A stretch of 64,000 nt of DNA from Microbacterium testaceum (GCF_020781835.1 NZ_JAJGNJ010000009.1:1-64000); one strand, 5' to 3'; positions 44,419 through 53,361 are shown, counted from the stretch's first letter. The notes: a model not told the origin generated them from the letters alone. Made by a program: numbers and translations.

Positions 44419-45402
44419 TCACGACGGCGGGGTCACGCCGAAGGCAGCCAGGCGGGCGGCCAGCGTCTCGGGGCTCGTGATGTCGCGGAACCCGCCGCGA
44501 CACAGCCGCCACTGCGTCGTGCCGCGGATCCAATCCTCGCGACGCTTCTCGGCGAGCAGGACCTCCTCGAGGGTCGCGTCGGCGCGCAGCGCGGGGTCAC
44601 GATACTTCGCCTCTCCGTCGAACTCCCAGAACGTGCGACGGTCTCGCAGCGCGATGTCGACGAAGTAGTCGCGGCCGGTCGGCCCCGCGATCGGCACCTG
44701 CAGGTCCATGTCACGGAATCCGAGACGGAACAGCTGCAGCCGGCTCACGCTCTCGCCGGGCAGTTCCGCCCGCCCGTCGGCGAATTCGATCACCCATCGT
44801 GCTCCCGTCACGCCGCGGCGGCCCGCGGCTCGGGCCGCACGCTCCCGCATCCGCTCGCGCCAGGCGTCCTGGGCTGCGGGGTCGACCCCATGCCCGCGCC
44901 CCGCTTCGCGCCGCAGGGCGGCATCGGCGCACGCGACGGCGACCTCCGCACCGCAGGTCCGGGCGACGTCGAAGACGGTGCGCTCCAGGGAGGTGCAGCG
45001 GATGCCCTCGACCTCGACGACGTCCGTCGCATCCAGCTCGTCCTGGTGACGACGAACGCGACCTCGACTCGGCGCCCGGGACCCCGCAGGCACGGTGAGT
45101 TCCACGGGCGTGCGACCGAACCGGTATTGCGGGAGGCCGTGGACGACCGCGGCGGACAGATGGGAGAGCACGGCAGCCCCGCCCCTCATCCGGGCGACGA
45201 CCGCGAGGGCTTCGAGCCGGTGGAGGGAGGCCGGGCGGAGGTCATCCACCGCGTCCCGCGTCACGTACATGCCGCGGTGCAGCCGCGTCCACTCTCCCCC
45301 ACCGTCCCGTCGGAGCCGCCGCGGCCGGACGTCGCGATCGAGAAGCTCACCGCGGGAATGCAACAGGTCCCGCGCTTGACAGAGGGTGATGTCGCGTGCC
45401 AT
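44419..45402 (-). CDS. AbiEi-like winged helix fused to DUF559/Vsr-like nuclease domain (element 1)
   Basis: 327 residues. Residues 1-110 resemble the N-terminal winged-helix domain of AbiEi-family antitoxins (ITLCQARDLLHSRG, WTRLHRGMYV, AVLSHLSAAVVHGLP). Residues about 215-315 resemble DUF559/Vsr-type PD-(D/E)XK nucleases: Asp249 (YFVDIAL), Glu260, Asp262 and Lys266 in FWEFDGEAKY, then LLAEKRREDWIR. No AbiEii toxin gene is adjacent. The gene stands alone between two family-1 inverted elements, next to the L10 promoter. The nuclease residues look intact, but activity is unproven. It shares its layout with the gene at 55986. Confidence 0.8.
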   Translation of the reverse strand: MARDITLCQARDLLHSRGELLDRDVRPRRLRRDGGGEWTRLHRGMYVTRDAVDDLRPASLHRLEALAVVARMRGGAAVLSHLSAAVVHGLPQYRFGRTPVELTVPAGSRAPSRGRVRRHQDELDATDVVEVEGIRCTSLERTVFDVARTCGAEVAVACADAALRREAGRGHGVDPAAQDAWRERMRERAARAAGRRGVTGARWVIEFADGRAELPGESVSRLQLFRLGFRDMDLQVPIAGPTGRDYFVDIALRDRRTFWEFDGEAKYRDPALRADATLEEVLLAEKRREDWIRGTTQWRLCRGGFRDITSPETLAARLAAFGVTPPS

Positions 45403-45511
45403 CCGGTCAGCGTGCCTCGACGGGCGCGTCCCGCGCCCGCGTCACCCCCGCCCCTGTGCATCCCCGCCGCATCATGCCCCCTGTGCAGCACCCGCGACCC
45501 CGGCGCCCAAA

Positions 45512-45579
45512 GCACACGATCCGCCCGAACGCACACGTTCCGGTCGACCCGAACGTGTGCGTTCGGGCGGATCGTGTGC
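45512..45579. repeat. Inverted decamer element, family 1, right copy
   Basis: A perfect inverted repeat: 29-bp arms (45512-45540, 45551-45579) with no mismatch and a 10-nt loop holding GGTCGACC, itself a palindrome. Words: GCACACGATC (45512), GCACACGTTC (45531), inverted GAACGTGTGC (45551), GATCGTGTGC (45570). It lies 109 bp upstream of the AbiEi-like gene's start. The 45403-45511 stretch around it has no other recognisable feature. Confidence 0.92.
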
Positions 45580-45592
45580 ACTCGGGCGACGA

Positions 45593-45665
45593 CAGCGGCG
45601 ACGGCGACCGCGCGGGCGACGGCGGGCGCGCGGGCGGGCGCGGGCGGGCGCGTGGCCGGCGCGCG
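45593..45665. repeat. GC-only degenerate tandem tract
   Basis: An imperfect repetition of GCGGGC-like units beside the right element-1 repeat, nearly free of A and T. Together with the hexamer tract at 44254 it encloses the element. The remaining bases up to 45741 show no gene. Confidence 0.6.
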
Positions 45666-45741
45666 GCTGGACGCGGCGGCGCGTACGGCACGCCGAGACG
45701 GCGGGGCAGACTTCGCGTCGCGTCGGGTTAGGGTCGAACGT

Positions 45742-46416
45742 ATGTCCCCCGAGCTCGTCGCCTCCCGAAGCGCCGACCTCGAGTCGCGGATCGTCGCCGA
45801 CTCGCGCGACCGGGTCGCCTGGATCCGGGCGCGTTCGCGCGGCATCACAGCCACCGACGTCGCCGCCCTCACCAGCGCCAATGCGATCGCACGGGCGGCG
45901 GATGCCAAGCTGCTCGGCTCGAGCTTCTCGGGTAACGCGTACACCGCGCACGGGCGTCGACGCGAGCCCGAGATCGCAGCGTGGGTCGCCGCCACGCACG
46001 GCATCCAGCCCTCATCGGCGCTGTACCACGCCGTCATCGAGAAGCGTCACCTCGCCACCCCCGACGGGGTCGTGGTCGACGCCGAGGGGCGCATCGTGCT
46101 GGCCGAGATCAAGACGACGAACAAGGCGTGGCGCTCGATCCCCCGCACGTATCTGCGGCAGGTGTGGTGGCAGCAGCATGTGCTCGGCGCCGAGCGCACG
46201 CTCGTCGCGTGGGAGCAGCACGACGGCTTCGTCCCGGTCGACGACGAGCCCCGCTGCCAGTGGGTCGACCGCGACGAGAAGGAGATCGCCTCGCTCGTAC
46301 GCCTGGCGACCTCCCTCATCGATGAGCTCTACCGACGCACCACCGCGGGGCGCGCGCCAGCCCCGCGCCGGGAGCCGACCGAGAGGTACCGCGCGCTCGC
46401 GCTCCTCGACGGATAG
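45742..46416 (+). CDS. YqaJ-type (lambda-exonuclease-like) recombinase nuclease
   Basis: 224 residues matching the YqaJ/phage-type exonuclease fold: Glu75/Glu77 in GRRREPEIAAWVA, Asp108 in LATPDGVVV, Glu122 and Lys124 in VLAEIKTT, and the WWQQHVLGAERTLVAWEQ helix-strand. This is a PD-(D/E)XK core used by phage recombination exonucleases. No single-strand annealing protein or phage gene is adjacent, so it may be a domesticated orphan. It directly follows element 1; a promoter for the next operon overlaps its stop codon. Confidence 0.85.
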   Translation: MSPELVASRSADLESRIVADSRDRVAWIRARSRGITATDVAALTSANAIARAADAKLLGSSFSGNAYTAHGRRREPEIAAWVAATHGIQPSSALYHAVIEKRHLATPDGVVVDAEGRIVLAEIKTTNKAWRSIPRTYLRQVWWQQHVLGAERTLVAWEQHDGFVPVDDEPRCQWVDRDEKEIASLVRLATSLIDELYRRTTAGRAPAPRREPTERYRALALLDG

Positions 46417-46461
46417 TTGACTCAAATCAAACATTCGGCGTACAGTTGATCTTCGTCAACT
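46415..46461 (+). promoter_or_regulatory. Promoter with two MarR-type operators
   Basis: TTGACT (46417-46422), an 18-bp spacer and TACAGT (46441-46446) form a good sigma-A-like promoter for the MFS-marR unit. AGTTGA-N6-TCAAAC (46415-46432) covers the -35 and AGTTGA-N6-TCAACT (46444-46461, a perfect inverted repeat) covers the -10. The MarR protein encoded downstream is the natural candidate repressor. Confidence 0.7.
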
Positions 46462-46508
46462 AACGCGCCGATGTCGTCGCGGCATCCTTTCCTCCCCGGA
46501 GATTCCGC

Positions 46509-48203
46509 ATGAGCTCATCCGTCCCCGAGATCGCCGCACCCCGGCGTGTTCTCCCCGCCCTCATCGGGCTGTTGCTCGGCATGTTCGTGTCGATGCTCGC
46601 CTCGACCGTCGTCTCGACGTCCTTGCCGGTGATCGTCCACGACCTGTCCGGCGACCAGAACGCCTACACGTGGGTCGTCACCGCGACGCTGCTGACCACC
46701 GCGATATCGACGCCCATCTGGGGCAAACTCGCCGATCTGTTCAACCGGAAGGTGCTGATCCAGATCGCGATCGGCATCTTCGTCCTCGCCACCGCCGCCG
46801 CCGGTTTCTCGCAGAGCACCGACATGCTCATCGCCTTCCGCGCGGTGCAGGGTCTGGGCGCGGGAGGACTCGCCGCACTCAGCCAGGTCATCATGGCCGA
46901 CATCATCAGCCCCCGCGAACGCGGGCGCTACATGGGCCTGTTCGGCGCCGTGATGGCCGTCGCCACCGTCGGCGGCCCGCTGCTCGGGGGCGTCATCACG
47001 GATGCCTTCGGCTGGCGGTTCAACTTCTTCGTCGCCCTGCCCTTCGCCGTGGCCGCTCTCGTCATCCAGCAGCGCACGCTGCATCTGCCCGCCCGGGCCA
47101 AGCGCAAGGTCAAGATCGACTACCTCGGCATCGTGCTGCTCTCGACCGCCGTCTCCCTGCTGCTCATCTGGATCACCAACGCCGGGCGCTCGTTCGACTG
47201 GGCCAGCACCGAGACTCTTCTCATGGTCGGCGGCGCCGCGCTCGCCGCGATCCTCTTCGTCATCGTCGAACTCCGCTCGTCGGAGCCGCTCGTGCCGCTG
47301 ACGCTCTTCCGGGACGCCACCTTCACCCTCGCCACGATCGCCTCCATCGCGACCGGCCTGGCGATGTTCGGCACCTCGGTGTTCCTCAGTCAGTACATGC
47401 AGATGGCCCGTGGCGCCACGCCCACAGAGGCCGGCGTCATGACGATCCCGATGATCGCGGGCCTGCTCCTGGCATCCGTCGTCGTCGGCGCGCTCATCAC
47501 CCGGTTCGGCCACTGGAAGCCGTTCCTCATCGCCGGCGGCGTTCTGCTGATCGCGGGAACGTACCTCCTGTCGACGATCCACTACGACACCAACTTCGCC
47601 CTGGTCTCGCTGTTCATGTTCCTGCTCGGCGCGGGCGTCGGGATGACGATGCAGAACCTCGTCCTCATCGTCCAGAACACCGCCGACCCGGCGCGGATGG
47701 GCGCCGCCAGCTCCGGCGTGACGTTCTTCCGCAGCCTCGGCGGCACGATCGGCGTCTCGGTGATGGGTGCGGTACTGGCCGACACGGCGACAAGGCTCTT
47801 CACCGATCGCGCCGCTGATCTGCAGAGCGCCATCGTCGGCCTCGGCGCAGCCGGCGCGCCCGTGGCTCAGGCCCTGCAGTCGGACACGATCCCGCAGGTC
47901 TCCACCCTTCCCGACGTGGTCCGCGTGATCGTGGAGGACATCTACGCCCAGTCGATCGCCCACGCGTTCCTGATCGCCGTCCCCGTCGCGATCGTCAGCC
48001 TCATCGCGATCGTGTTCCTGCCCAACCGACCGCTGACCCGCATGACGACGGCCGAGCGCGTCGCCGCGAGCGAGGCCGACCTGGCCACCGTCTCGGTGCC
48101 GGCCGGCATGGCGAGCCTGTCCACCACCGGCACGGTTGCCACGGTGGATGCCGTCAGCCCCCGGCGCGCGCGCTCGGACGCCCCGATGGGGGAGGATGGG
48201 TGA
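46509..48203 (+). CDS. DHA2-type MFS multidrug efflux transporter
   Basis: 564 residues, 14 predicted membrane helices. Features of the EmrB/QacA group: MLASTVVSTSLPVIVHDL in helix 1, WVVTATLLTTAISTPIWGKLADLFNRK, GLGAGGLAALSQVIMADI, and PRERGRYMGLFGAVMAVATVGGPLLGG in helix 5. Exports drugs or toxic metabolites by proton antiport. Forms an operon with the downstream MarR regulator. Confidence 0.93.
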   Translation: MSSSVPEIAAPRRVLPALIGLLLGMFVSMLASTVVSTSLPVIVHDLSGDQNAYTWVVTATLLTTAISTPIWGKLADLFNRKVLIQIAIGIFVLATAAAGFSQSTDMLIAFRAVQGLGAGGLAALSQVIMADIISPRERGRYMGLFGAVMAVATVGGPLLGGVITDAFGWRFNFFVALPFAVAALVIQQRTLHLPARAKRKVKIDYLGIVLLSTAVSLLLIWITNAGRSFDWASTETLLMVGGAALAAILFVIVELRSSEPLVPLTLFRDATFTLATIASIATGLAMFGTSVFLSQYMQMARGATPTEAGVMTIPMIAGLLLASVVVGALITRFGHWKPFLIAGGVLLIAGTYLLSTIHYDTNFALVSLFMFLLGAGVGMTMQNLVLIVQNTADPARMGAASSGVTFFRSLGGTIGVSVMGAVLADTATRLFTDRAADLQSAIVGLGAAGAPVAQALQSDTIPQVSTLPDVVRVIVEDIYAQSIAHAFLIAVPVAIVSLIAIVFLPNRPLTRMTTAERVAASEADLATVSVPAGMASLSTTGTVATVDAVSPRRARSDAPMGEDG

Positions 48204-48204
48204 C

Positions 48205-48669
48205 GTGACCCGCGAACCCGACGCCGAGCGGCAGGCCGCCGTGCACGCGCTCGAGTCGTCATTCTCGGAGTTGATGACCGTGTTCCGCCGCTTCGTCGCC
48301 GAGGCGGCGGAACGGGTCAGCCCCGGAATGCTCCCGGCGACGTTCAAGACCCTGTCGGTCGTGAGCCGTTTCGGTCCGATGACCCTCTCCGCCCTGGCCG
48401 AGCGGCTCGCGGCGGACAAGGGCTTCCTCAGCCGTGCGATCAGCGACCTCGAGGGCATGGGGCTGGTCACGCGCACGCCCGACCCGAACGACCGCCGCTC
48501 GCGCCTGATCGCCGTGACCGATCTCGGCCGCCATCGCCTCAGCGAGGCACGCGCCCCCCACGAGAGCCGCCTGTACGAGGCGCTCACGGACTGGTCGGTC
48601 GATGAGATCGAGCACCTGTCGACGATGCTGCACGCTCTGGCCGTCGGCGAGGTCCCCGGTCGACACTGA
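48205..48669 (+). CDS. MarR-family repressor
   Basis: 154 residues with the MarR winged helix: TLSALAERLAADKGFLSRAISDLEGMGLVTRTPDPNDRR, including the recognition helix and the wing with its DxRS motif. GTG at 48205 is preferred because GGAGG lies 9 nt upstream; the ATG at 48196 abuts that sequence. It starts 1 bp after the MFS stop, so it is co-transcribed and probably represses its own operon through the tandem sites at 46415-46461. Confidence 0.9.
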   Translation: MTREPDAERQAAVHALESSFSELMTVFRRFVAEAAERVSPGMLPATFKTLSVVSRFGPMTLSALAERLAADKGFLSRAISDLEGMGLVTRTPDPNDRRSRLIAVTDLGRHRLSEARAPHESRLYEALTDWSVDEIEHLSTMLHALAVGEVPGRH

Positions 48670-48800
48670 CGCCGCGCCGGTCCTCCCCGAGGCGACGCGA
48701 CACGGTGACCGAGGTGTAACACCACCGAGACAATCGGGCGCTTGACTGAGGGGGTCGAGGCGGAGCCGCCGTCGACCTGACCCCCGAGGAGGAGCGCCCG

Positions 48801-49823
48801 ATGAGTTTCCGATCGACGCGTCCCGAGGCCAGCGTCGCGGCGCACGGTCCCACACTTCCCGAGACCATGCGCGCCACGGTCCTGGACTCCCCCGGTGACG
48901 CCGGCGCCCTGCGCAGTGCGGTGATGCCGGTCCCGACGCCCATCCTCAGCGAGGTGCTCGTGCGGATCGTCGCGGCGGGCATCAATCCCATCGACGCGAA
49001 GACCCGAGCCGGCCGCGGCGCCGCGGGGGCGATCACGGCGTGGCCGGCGACCCTCGGCTACGACTTCAGCGGGGTCGTCGTGTCGACGCCGTACGAATCG
49101 CACCCCTTCCCGGCCGGAACCGAGGTGTTCGGCATGACGCCGACGCCGCGCACACCGGGCACCTACGCCGAGTACGCGGTCGTCCCCTCCCTCTCGCTCG
49201 CGCGGAAGCCCGCGTCGCTGTCGCACGTGGAGGCCGCGGGCGTGCCGCTGGCCGCCCTGACGGCGTGGGGTGTCGTCGTCGAGACGGCGCTGGCGCACGC
49301 GAACCAGCGCATCCTCATCCACGCGGGAAGCGGTGGGGTCGGCCATTTCGCCGTGCAGTTCGCCGCCTACTTCGGCGCTCACGTCATCGCCACCGGGTCG
49401 CCGCGCAATCTCGACTGGTTGCGCGAACTGGGCGCGGCCGAGGTCATCGATCACACCGCGGAGCGATTCGAGGATGCCGTCGCCGACGTCGACGTCGTCG
49501 TCGACCTCATCGGCAACGTCCTCGACGACACCGGGACGCGTTCCCTCGAGGTCCTGCGTCCCGGCGGGCTGCTCATCGAGGTACCCACGGGCGGGTGGCC
49601 GGGCTTCCGCGAGGCGGCTTCGGCGCGCGGCATCCGTTCGACCGGGTACAAGGTGGTTCCGGACGGCAGCGCTCTCGCGACCATCGCACGCCTGCTGGAC
49701 TCGGGGGCCGTCCGTGTCTTCGTCGACCGCGTCTTCGACCTCGAGGACGCCGCCGCGGCGCACCGCGAACTGGAGAAGGGACACACGCGAGGGAAGATCG
49801 TCCTCCGCGTCAGCGACGACTGA
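48801..49823 (+). CDS. NADP-dependent quinone-oxidoreductase-like protein
   Basis: 340 residues of the zinc-independent MDR superfamily: a GroES-like domain (about 22-140; GINPIDAKTRAGRG, LGYDFSGVVV) and a Rossmann domain with the motif GSGGVGHFAVQFA and TGSPRNLDWL. The catalytic zinc ligands are absent, consistent with quinone reductases. Substrate unknown. It converges on argP with a 14-bp overlap of coding ends. The ATG follows GAGGAGG. Confidence 0.88.
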   Translation: MSFRSTRPEASVAAHGPTLPETMRATVLDSPGDAGALRSAVMPVPTPILSEVLVRIVAAGINPIDAKTRAGRGAAGAITAWPATLGYDFSGVVVSTPYESHPFPAGTEVFGMTPTPRTPGTYAEYAVVPSLSLARKPASLSHVEAAGVPLAALTAWGVVVETALAHANQRILIHAGSGGVGHFAVQFAAYFGAHVIATGSPRNLDWLRELGAAEVIDHTAERFEDAVADVDVVVDLIGNVLDDTGTRSLEVLRPGGLLIEVPTGGWPGFREAASARGIRSTGYKVVPDGSALATIARLLDSGAVRVFVDRVFDLEDAAAAHRELEKGHTRGKIVLRVSDD

Positions 49824-50712
49824 GCGCGCCCGGCGACAGCACCCGACGCCCCTCCCCCACGATCTCATCGGCGACCTCGTCGAGCAGCGCCGAGGTCAGG
49901 TTCCACTGCTGCCAGAACAGCGGGACGTCGACGGGTTCTCCGCCGAGGCGCACGAGAGTTCCGGCGGCCAGGCCGTCCGCGGATTGGAATCCCGGCAGCA
50001 GCCCCCACCCCAGTCCCAGGGACACCGCCGACGCGAAGTCCTGCGACGCCGGCACCCGGTGGCGCGGCGGCTCTCCCACGGGCACACCGCGCTGGGCGAG
50101 CCATCGCGTCTGCAGGTCGTCGCGGCGGTCGAAGTCCACGACCGGCGCTGACGCCAGGCTGGCGTTGTCGACGCCGGCGGCGAACCAGCGCGCGACGAAC
50201 CCGGCCGAGGCGACCGCTTCGTAGCGCAGCACCCCGAGGCTTCGCACGCGGCAGCCCGCGACCGGGGCCTCGCGCGACGTGACCGCCGCCATGACCACCC
50301 CCGACTCCAGGAGCCCCGCGGTGAAGTCCTGATCGTCGCGGTGCAGATCGAACACGACCCGGCGCCGCTCCGCGACACGGTGGAGCGGTGGCAGGAACCA
50401 TGTCGCGAGCGAGTCGGCGTTCACCGCGAGCGGGACGGATGCCACAGTGCCCCCGTCCGCTCCGATCGCCGCGAGGGCGTCGTGCTCGAGGAGCGCGAGC
50501 TGACGCGCGAGTCGGACCACCGCGTCACCGGCGGGCGTGGTGCGCACCGGTTTCGACCGGACGAGCACCACCCGCCCGAGCTGTTCTTCGAGCGCACGCA
50601 GGCGCTGGCTGACGGCCGACGGCGTGACATGGAGGCGGCGGGCGGCGGCATCCAGGGTCCCCTCGTCCACGACGGCCGCGAGCGTTCGGGCCAGGTCCAA
50701 CGGAATCGACAT
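49810..50712 (-). CDS. argP: LysR-family regulator ArgP/LysG
   Basis: 300 residues. The N-terminal LysR helix-turn-helix (LARTLAAVVDEGTLDAAARRLHVTPSAVSQRLRALE) is followed by an effector domain; the ArgP subgroup is indicated by the sequence and by the divergent LysE-type gene. In Corynebacterium LysG activates lysE when lysine or arginine accumulates. Here the exporter has an in-frame stop, so the regulator may no longer have a working target. Confidence 0.88.
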   Translation of the reverse strand: MSIPLDLARTLAAVVDEGTLDAAARRLHVTPSAVSQRLRALEEQLGRVVLVRSKPVRTTPAGDAVVRLARQLALLEHDALAAIGADGGTVASVPLAVNADSLATWFLPPLHRVAERRRVVFDLHRDDQDFTAGLLESGVVMAAVTSREAPVAGCRVRSLGVLRYEAVASAGFVARWFAAGVDNASLASAPVVDFDRRDDLQTRWLAQRGVPVGEPPRHRVPASQDFASAVSLGLGWGLLPGFQSADGLAAGTLVRLGGEPVDVPLFWQQWNLTSALLDEVADEIVGEGRRVLSPGALSRR

Positions 50713-50781
50713 GAAGCGATGCTAATGGTCCGTCAGAATCCTGAACTGTACTTGACGTGGATGCCCCTCTAACGTCGGAGC

Positions 50782-51429
50782 GTGCTCTCCTCCCTCACCG
50801 CCGGCTTCGGTCTCGGCCTATCGCTCATCGTCGCCATCGGGGCGCAGAACCTCTTCGTGCTGCGCCAAGGCGTGCGGCGCGAACATGTGCTGGCGGTCGT
50901 GGCGGTGTGCGCCGTATCCGACGCCGTGCTGATCGCGCTGGGGATCTCGGGGATCGGCGCGATCGTCACCGCGGTGCCGTGACTGCTGGATGTCGTGCGC
51001 TGGACGGGCGCGGCGTTCTTGACCGGTTACGGCGTCGTCGCGGCCCGGCGCGCGCTGCGCCCCTCGGGCGCCGCTCTCCGCGTCGAGGACGAGGGGGGAG
51101 TCGCTACGACGACAACCATGACGGCGACCACCACGCGGACCGCGGCCGTCCTGACGTGCCTCGCGTTGACGTGGCTGAACCCCCATGTCTACCTCGACAC
51201 GGTGTTCCTGTTGGGATCCGTCGCGGCCACCCACGGCGACGCGCGGGCGGTCTTCGGAGCGGGTGCCGCCACCGCGAGCGTCGTGTGGTTCGTCGCCCTC
51301 GGCTTCGGCGCGCGATTCCTCGGCAGATGGCTCGATTCCCCCCGCGCGTGGGCCGTGCTGGACGGGGCGATCGCGCTGGTGATGTGGGGGCTGGCGTTCT
51401 CGCTCGTGCTCCCCGTGTTCACCGGCTGA
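50782..51429 (+). pseudogene. lysE: LysE/ArgO amino-acid exporter interrupted by in-frame TGA
   Basis: Reading through gives a 215-residue LysE-type exporter of about six helices ([23 protein letters not shown] at the start; LALTWLNPHVYLDTVFLLGS in the middle). Codon 67 is TGA (50980-50982) where relatives have Trp in a P-W-L-L-D-V context; the frame continues intact on both sides. A TGG-to-TGA substitution, a sequencing error, or read-through are the choices. As given, only 66 residues would be made. Confidence 0.85.
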
Positions 51430-51444
51430 GGTGACAATGGAGTC

Positions 51445-51724
51445 ATGCGAACCGTCGAGATCACCGTCCGCGGACACGTGCAGGGCGTCGGCTTCCGCTG
51501 GGCGATGCGCGCCGAAGCCGAAAGGCTCGGCGTCTCCGGGTGGGTCCGCAACCGCCGCGACGGCGCGGTCGAGGCTCGGGTGACGGGTGAGGCCTCCGCG
51601 GTCGACGACCTCGTCGCCTGGGTGCGTCAGGGCCCCGCCGCTGGCCCGCGTCGAGCGGGTCGACGTGGCCGATCTCCCGGATGCCGACGGCGGCGAGGCG
51701 TTCGAGATTCGCGGATCCGCCTAG
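51445..51724 (+). pseudogene. acyP: Acylphosphatase with a +1 frameshift
   Basis: The first 63 codons encode a good acylphosphatase: VRGHVQGVGFRW (with the catalytic Arg), LGVSGWVRNRRDGAVEARV (catalytic Asn). After the CCCC run at 51633-51636 the homology continues one frame over as LARVERVDVADLP and ends EIRGSA-stop at 51722-51724. Removing one C restores a protein of about 92 residues, the normal size. Either a real slippage mutation or a homopolymer sequencing error. The 51725-51877 stretch that follows shows no convincing gene. Confidence 0.85.
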
Positions 51725-51877
51725 TCACGATCGGCCGAGCCCGGCGCGGCTCGTCGCGCACGTCCGTCGCATCGCCGAAACGGCCGAGCCGCACCATCAG
51801 CCCCGGCCACGACGAAAGCGGCTCGCCCTCGCCCGCAGCCTCGGCCCGGAACGGTCGGTCCAGCGCCCGCAGAGCGG

Positions 51878-52681
51878 TCAGTCCAGCGGCCGCAGGAGCC
51901 GGTCGAGGAACCGGCGGGTGCGCTCCTTCTCGGGGCGCGTGAACAGCTGAGCCGGAGCACCGCGCTCGACGATCACGCCCTCGTCGAAGAACAGCACCTC
52001 ATCGGCGACTTCCCGCGCGAAGGCGAGCTCGTGCGTGACGATGATCATCGTCCAGCCCTCGTCGGCGAGACCGCGCAGGACTTTGAGCACCTCGCCCACC
52101 AGCTCCGGATCGAGGGCGCTCGTGGGCTCGTCGAAGAGCAGCAGGTCGGGCCGCAGGGCGAGGGCCCGCACGATGCCCACGCGCTGCTGCTGGCCGCCGG
52201 ACAGCTCGAACGGATAGGCGTCGCGCTTGTCGGCGAGCCCCACGCGCTCGAGCAGCGCCTCGGCGCGCGCCGCGGCGTCGGCCTTGGACACCCCGTGCGC
52301 CTGCACCGGACCCTCCACGACGTTCTGCAGCACCGTGAGGTGCGGGAACAGGTTGTGGTGCTGGAAGACCATCGCCGACCGGTCCCGCATCGCCGCGCGA
52401 TCGGCCGTGGAGACCTTTCCGCCGAAGTCGAGCGTCGGGCCGCCGTCGAACTCGACGACGCCCGCATCGGGGGTCTCGAGGCCGTTGAGACAGCGCAGCA
52501 CCGTCGTCTTGCCCGATCCGGACGGGCCGATGAGCACGAGCACCTCCCCACGGCGCACCTCGAGGTCGACACCGTCGAGCACGCGGTTGGCGCCGAAGCT
52601 CTTGTGCAGGCCGCGGACGTGCAGCAGCGTCGCGGCGGCCGCGTCCGCGGGCGGAGTCAGGGCGTCGTCATCGTGCGACAT
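51878..52681 (-). CDS. Polar amino-acid ABC transporter ATP-binding protein
   Basis: 267 residues. Walker A GPSGSGKTT, Q-loop VFQHHNLFPH, signature LSGGQQQRVGIVRAL, Walker B LLLFDEPTSALD and switch VTHELAFA, with the GlnQ/TcyC-type FFDEGVIVERG segment. It completes the importer of the two upstream genes; its start overlaps the permease end by 14 bp. Confidence 0.94.
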   Translation of the reverse strand: MSHDDDALTPPADAAAATLLHVRGLHKSFGANRVLDGVDLEVRRGEVLVLIGPSGSGKTTVLRCLNGLETPDAGVVEFDGGPTLDFGGKVSTADRAAMRDRSAMVFQHHNLFPHLTVLQNVVEGPVQAHGVSKADAAARAEALLERVGLADKRDAYPFELSGGQQQRVGIVRALALRPDLLLFDEPTSALDPELVGEVLKVLRGLADEGWTMIIVTHELAFAREVADEVLFFDEGVIVERGAPAQLFTRPEKERTRRFLDRLLRPLD

Positions 52682-53333
52682 GGCGATCGAGTCTCCTTTC
52701 GAGAACGCCCTGCCCCGCCGACAGCACGAGGCAGAACAGCCAGTAGATGAGGGCCGCTTCGAGGTAGATCGCCATGAACTCGTACGAGAACGCGGCGATG
52801 TTCTGCGCCTGCCGGAACAACTCGGAGACCAGGATGAGGGATGCCAGCGAGCTGTCCTTCACGAGCGAGATGAACGTGTTGGACAGCGGCGGCACCGATA
52901 CGCGCGCCGCCTGCGGGAGGATGATGCGCGTCAGGGTCTTGCGCGGCGACAGGCCCACCATGTGCGCCGCCTCCCACTGCCCGCGGGGAACGGAGAGGAT
53001 CGCGGCGCGGATGACCTCGGCGGCGTACCCGCCGACGTTGAGCGAGAAGGCGATCACGGCGGCGGGGAACGGGTCGATGACGACGCCGATCGCCGGCAGC
53101 CCGTAGAAGATCACGAACAGTTGCACCAGCAGCGGAGTCCCGCGGATGACGGAGATGTAGAACCGCGCGAAGCCCCGCAGCACGACGTTGCGCGAGAGCC
53201 GCAGCAGAGCCATACCGAGGGCGACGACGAGCCCGATGGCGAACGACGCCAGCGAGAGCGGGATCGTTCCCCGCAGGCCCGCGAGCACCATGGGCCAGAA
53301 CGAATCGAGCAGCAGGGTCCAGATGTCGTTCAC
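52668..53333 (-). CDS. Polar amino-acid ABC transporter permease
   Basis: 221 residues, about five helices, of the HisM/GlnP family: RGTIPLSLASFAIG at the start, FYISVIRGTPLLVQLF, and the coupling loop GQWEAAHMVGLSPRKTLTRIILPQA. Start GTG at 53333 has AAGGAGGG upstream; an in-frame ATG ten codons earlier lacks one. A single permease gene implies a homodimer. Confidence 0.92.
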   Translation of the reverse strand: MNDIWTLLLDSFWPMVLAGLRGTIPLSLASFAIGLVVALGMALLRLSRNVVLRGFARFYISVIRGTPLLVQLFVIFYGLPAIGVVIDPFPAAVIAFSLNVGGYAAEVIRAAILSVPRGQWEAAHMVGLSPRKTLTRIILPQAARVSVPPLSNTFISLVKDSSLASLILVSELFRQAQNIAAFSYEFMAIYLEAALIYWLFCLVLSAGQGVLERRLDRHVAR

Positions 53334-53361
53334 GAGCCCTCCTTCCTGTCGCGAACACGGC

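Noticed and set aside
44419-45402. Classical AbiE type IV toxin-antitoxin system
   Set aside because: No AbiEii-type nucleotidyltransferase gene lies next to either AbiEi-like gene, and the C-terminal half is a nuclease-type domain instead of the AbiEi C-terminal domain.
46515-49868. A 1117-codon minus-strand open frame over the MFS, MarR and oxidoreductase genes
   Set aside because: Spans three real genes and their spacers, no family features; shadow of GC-rich coding.
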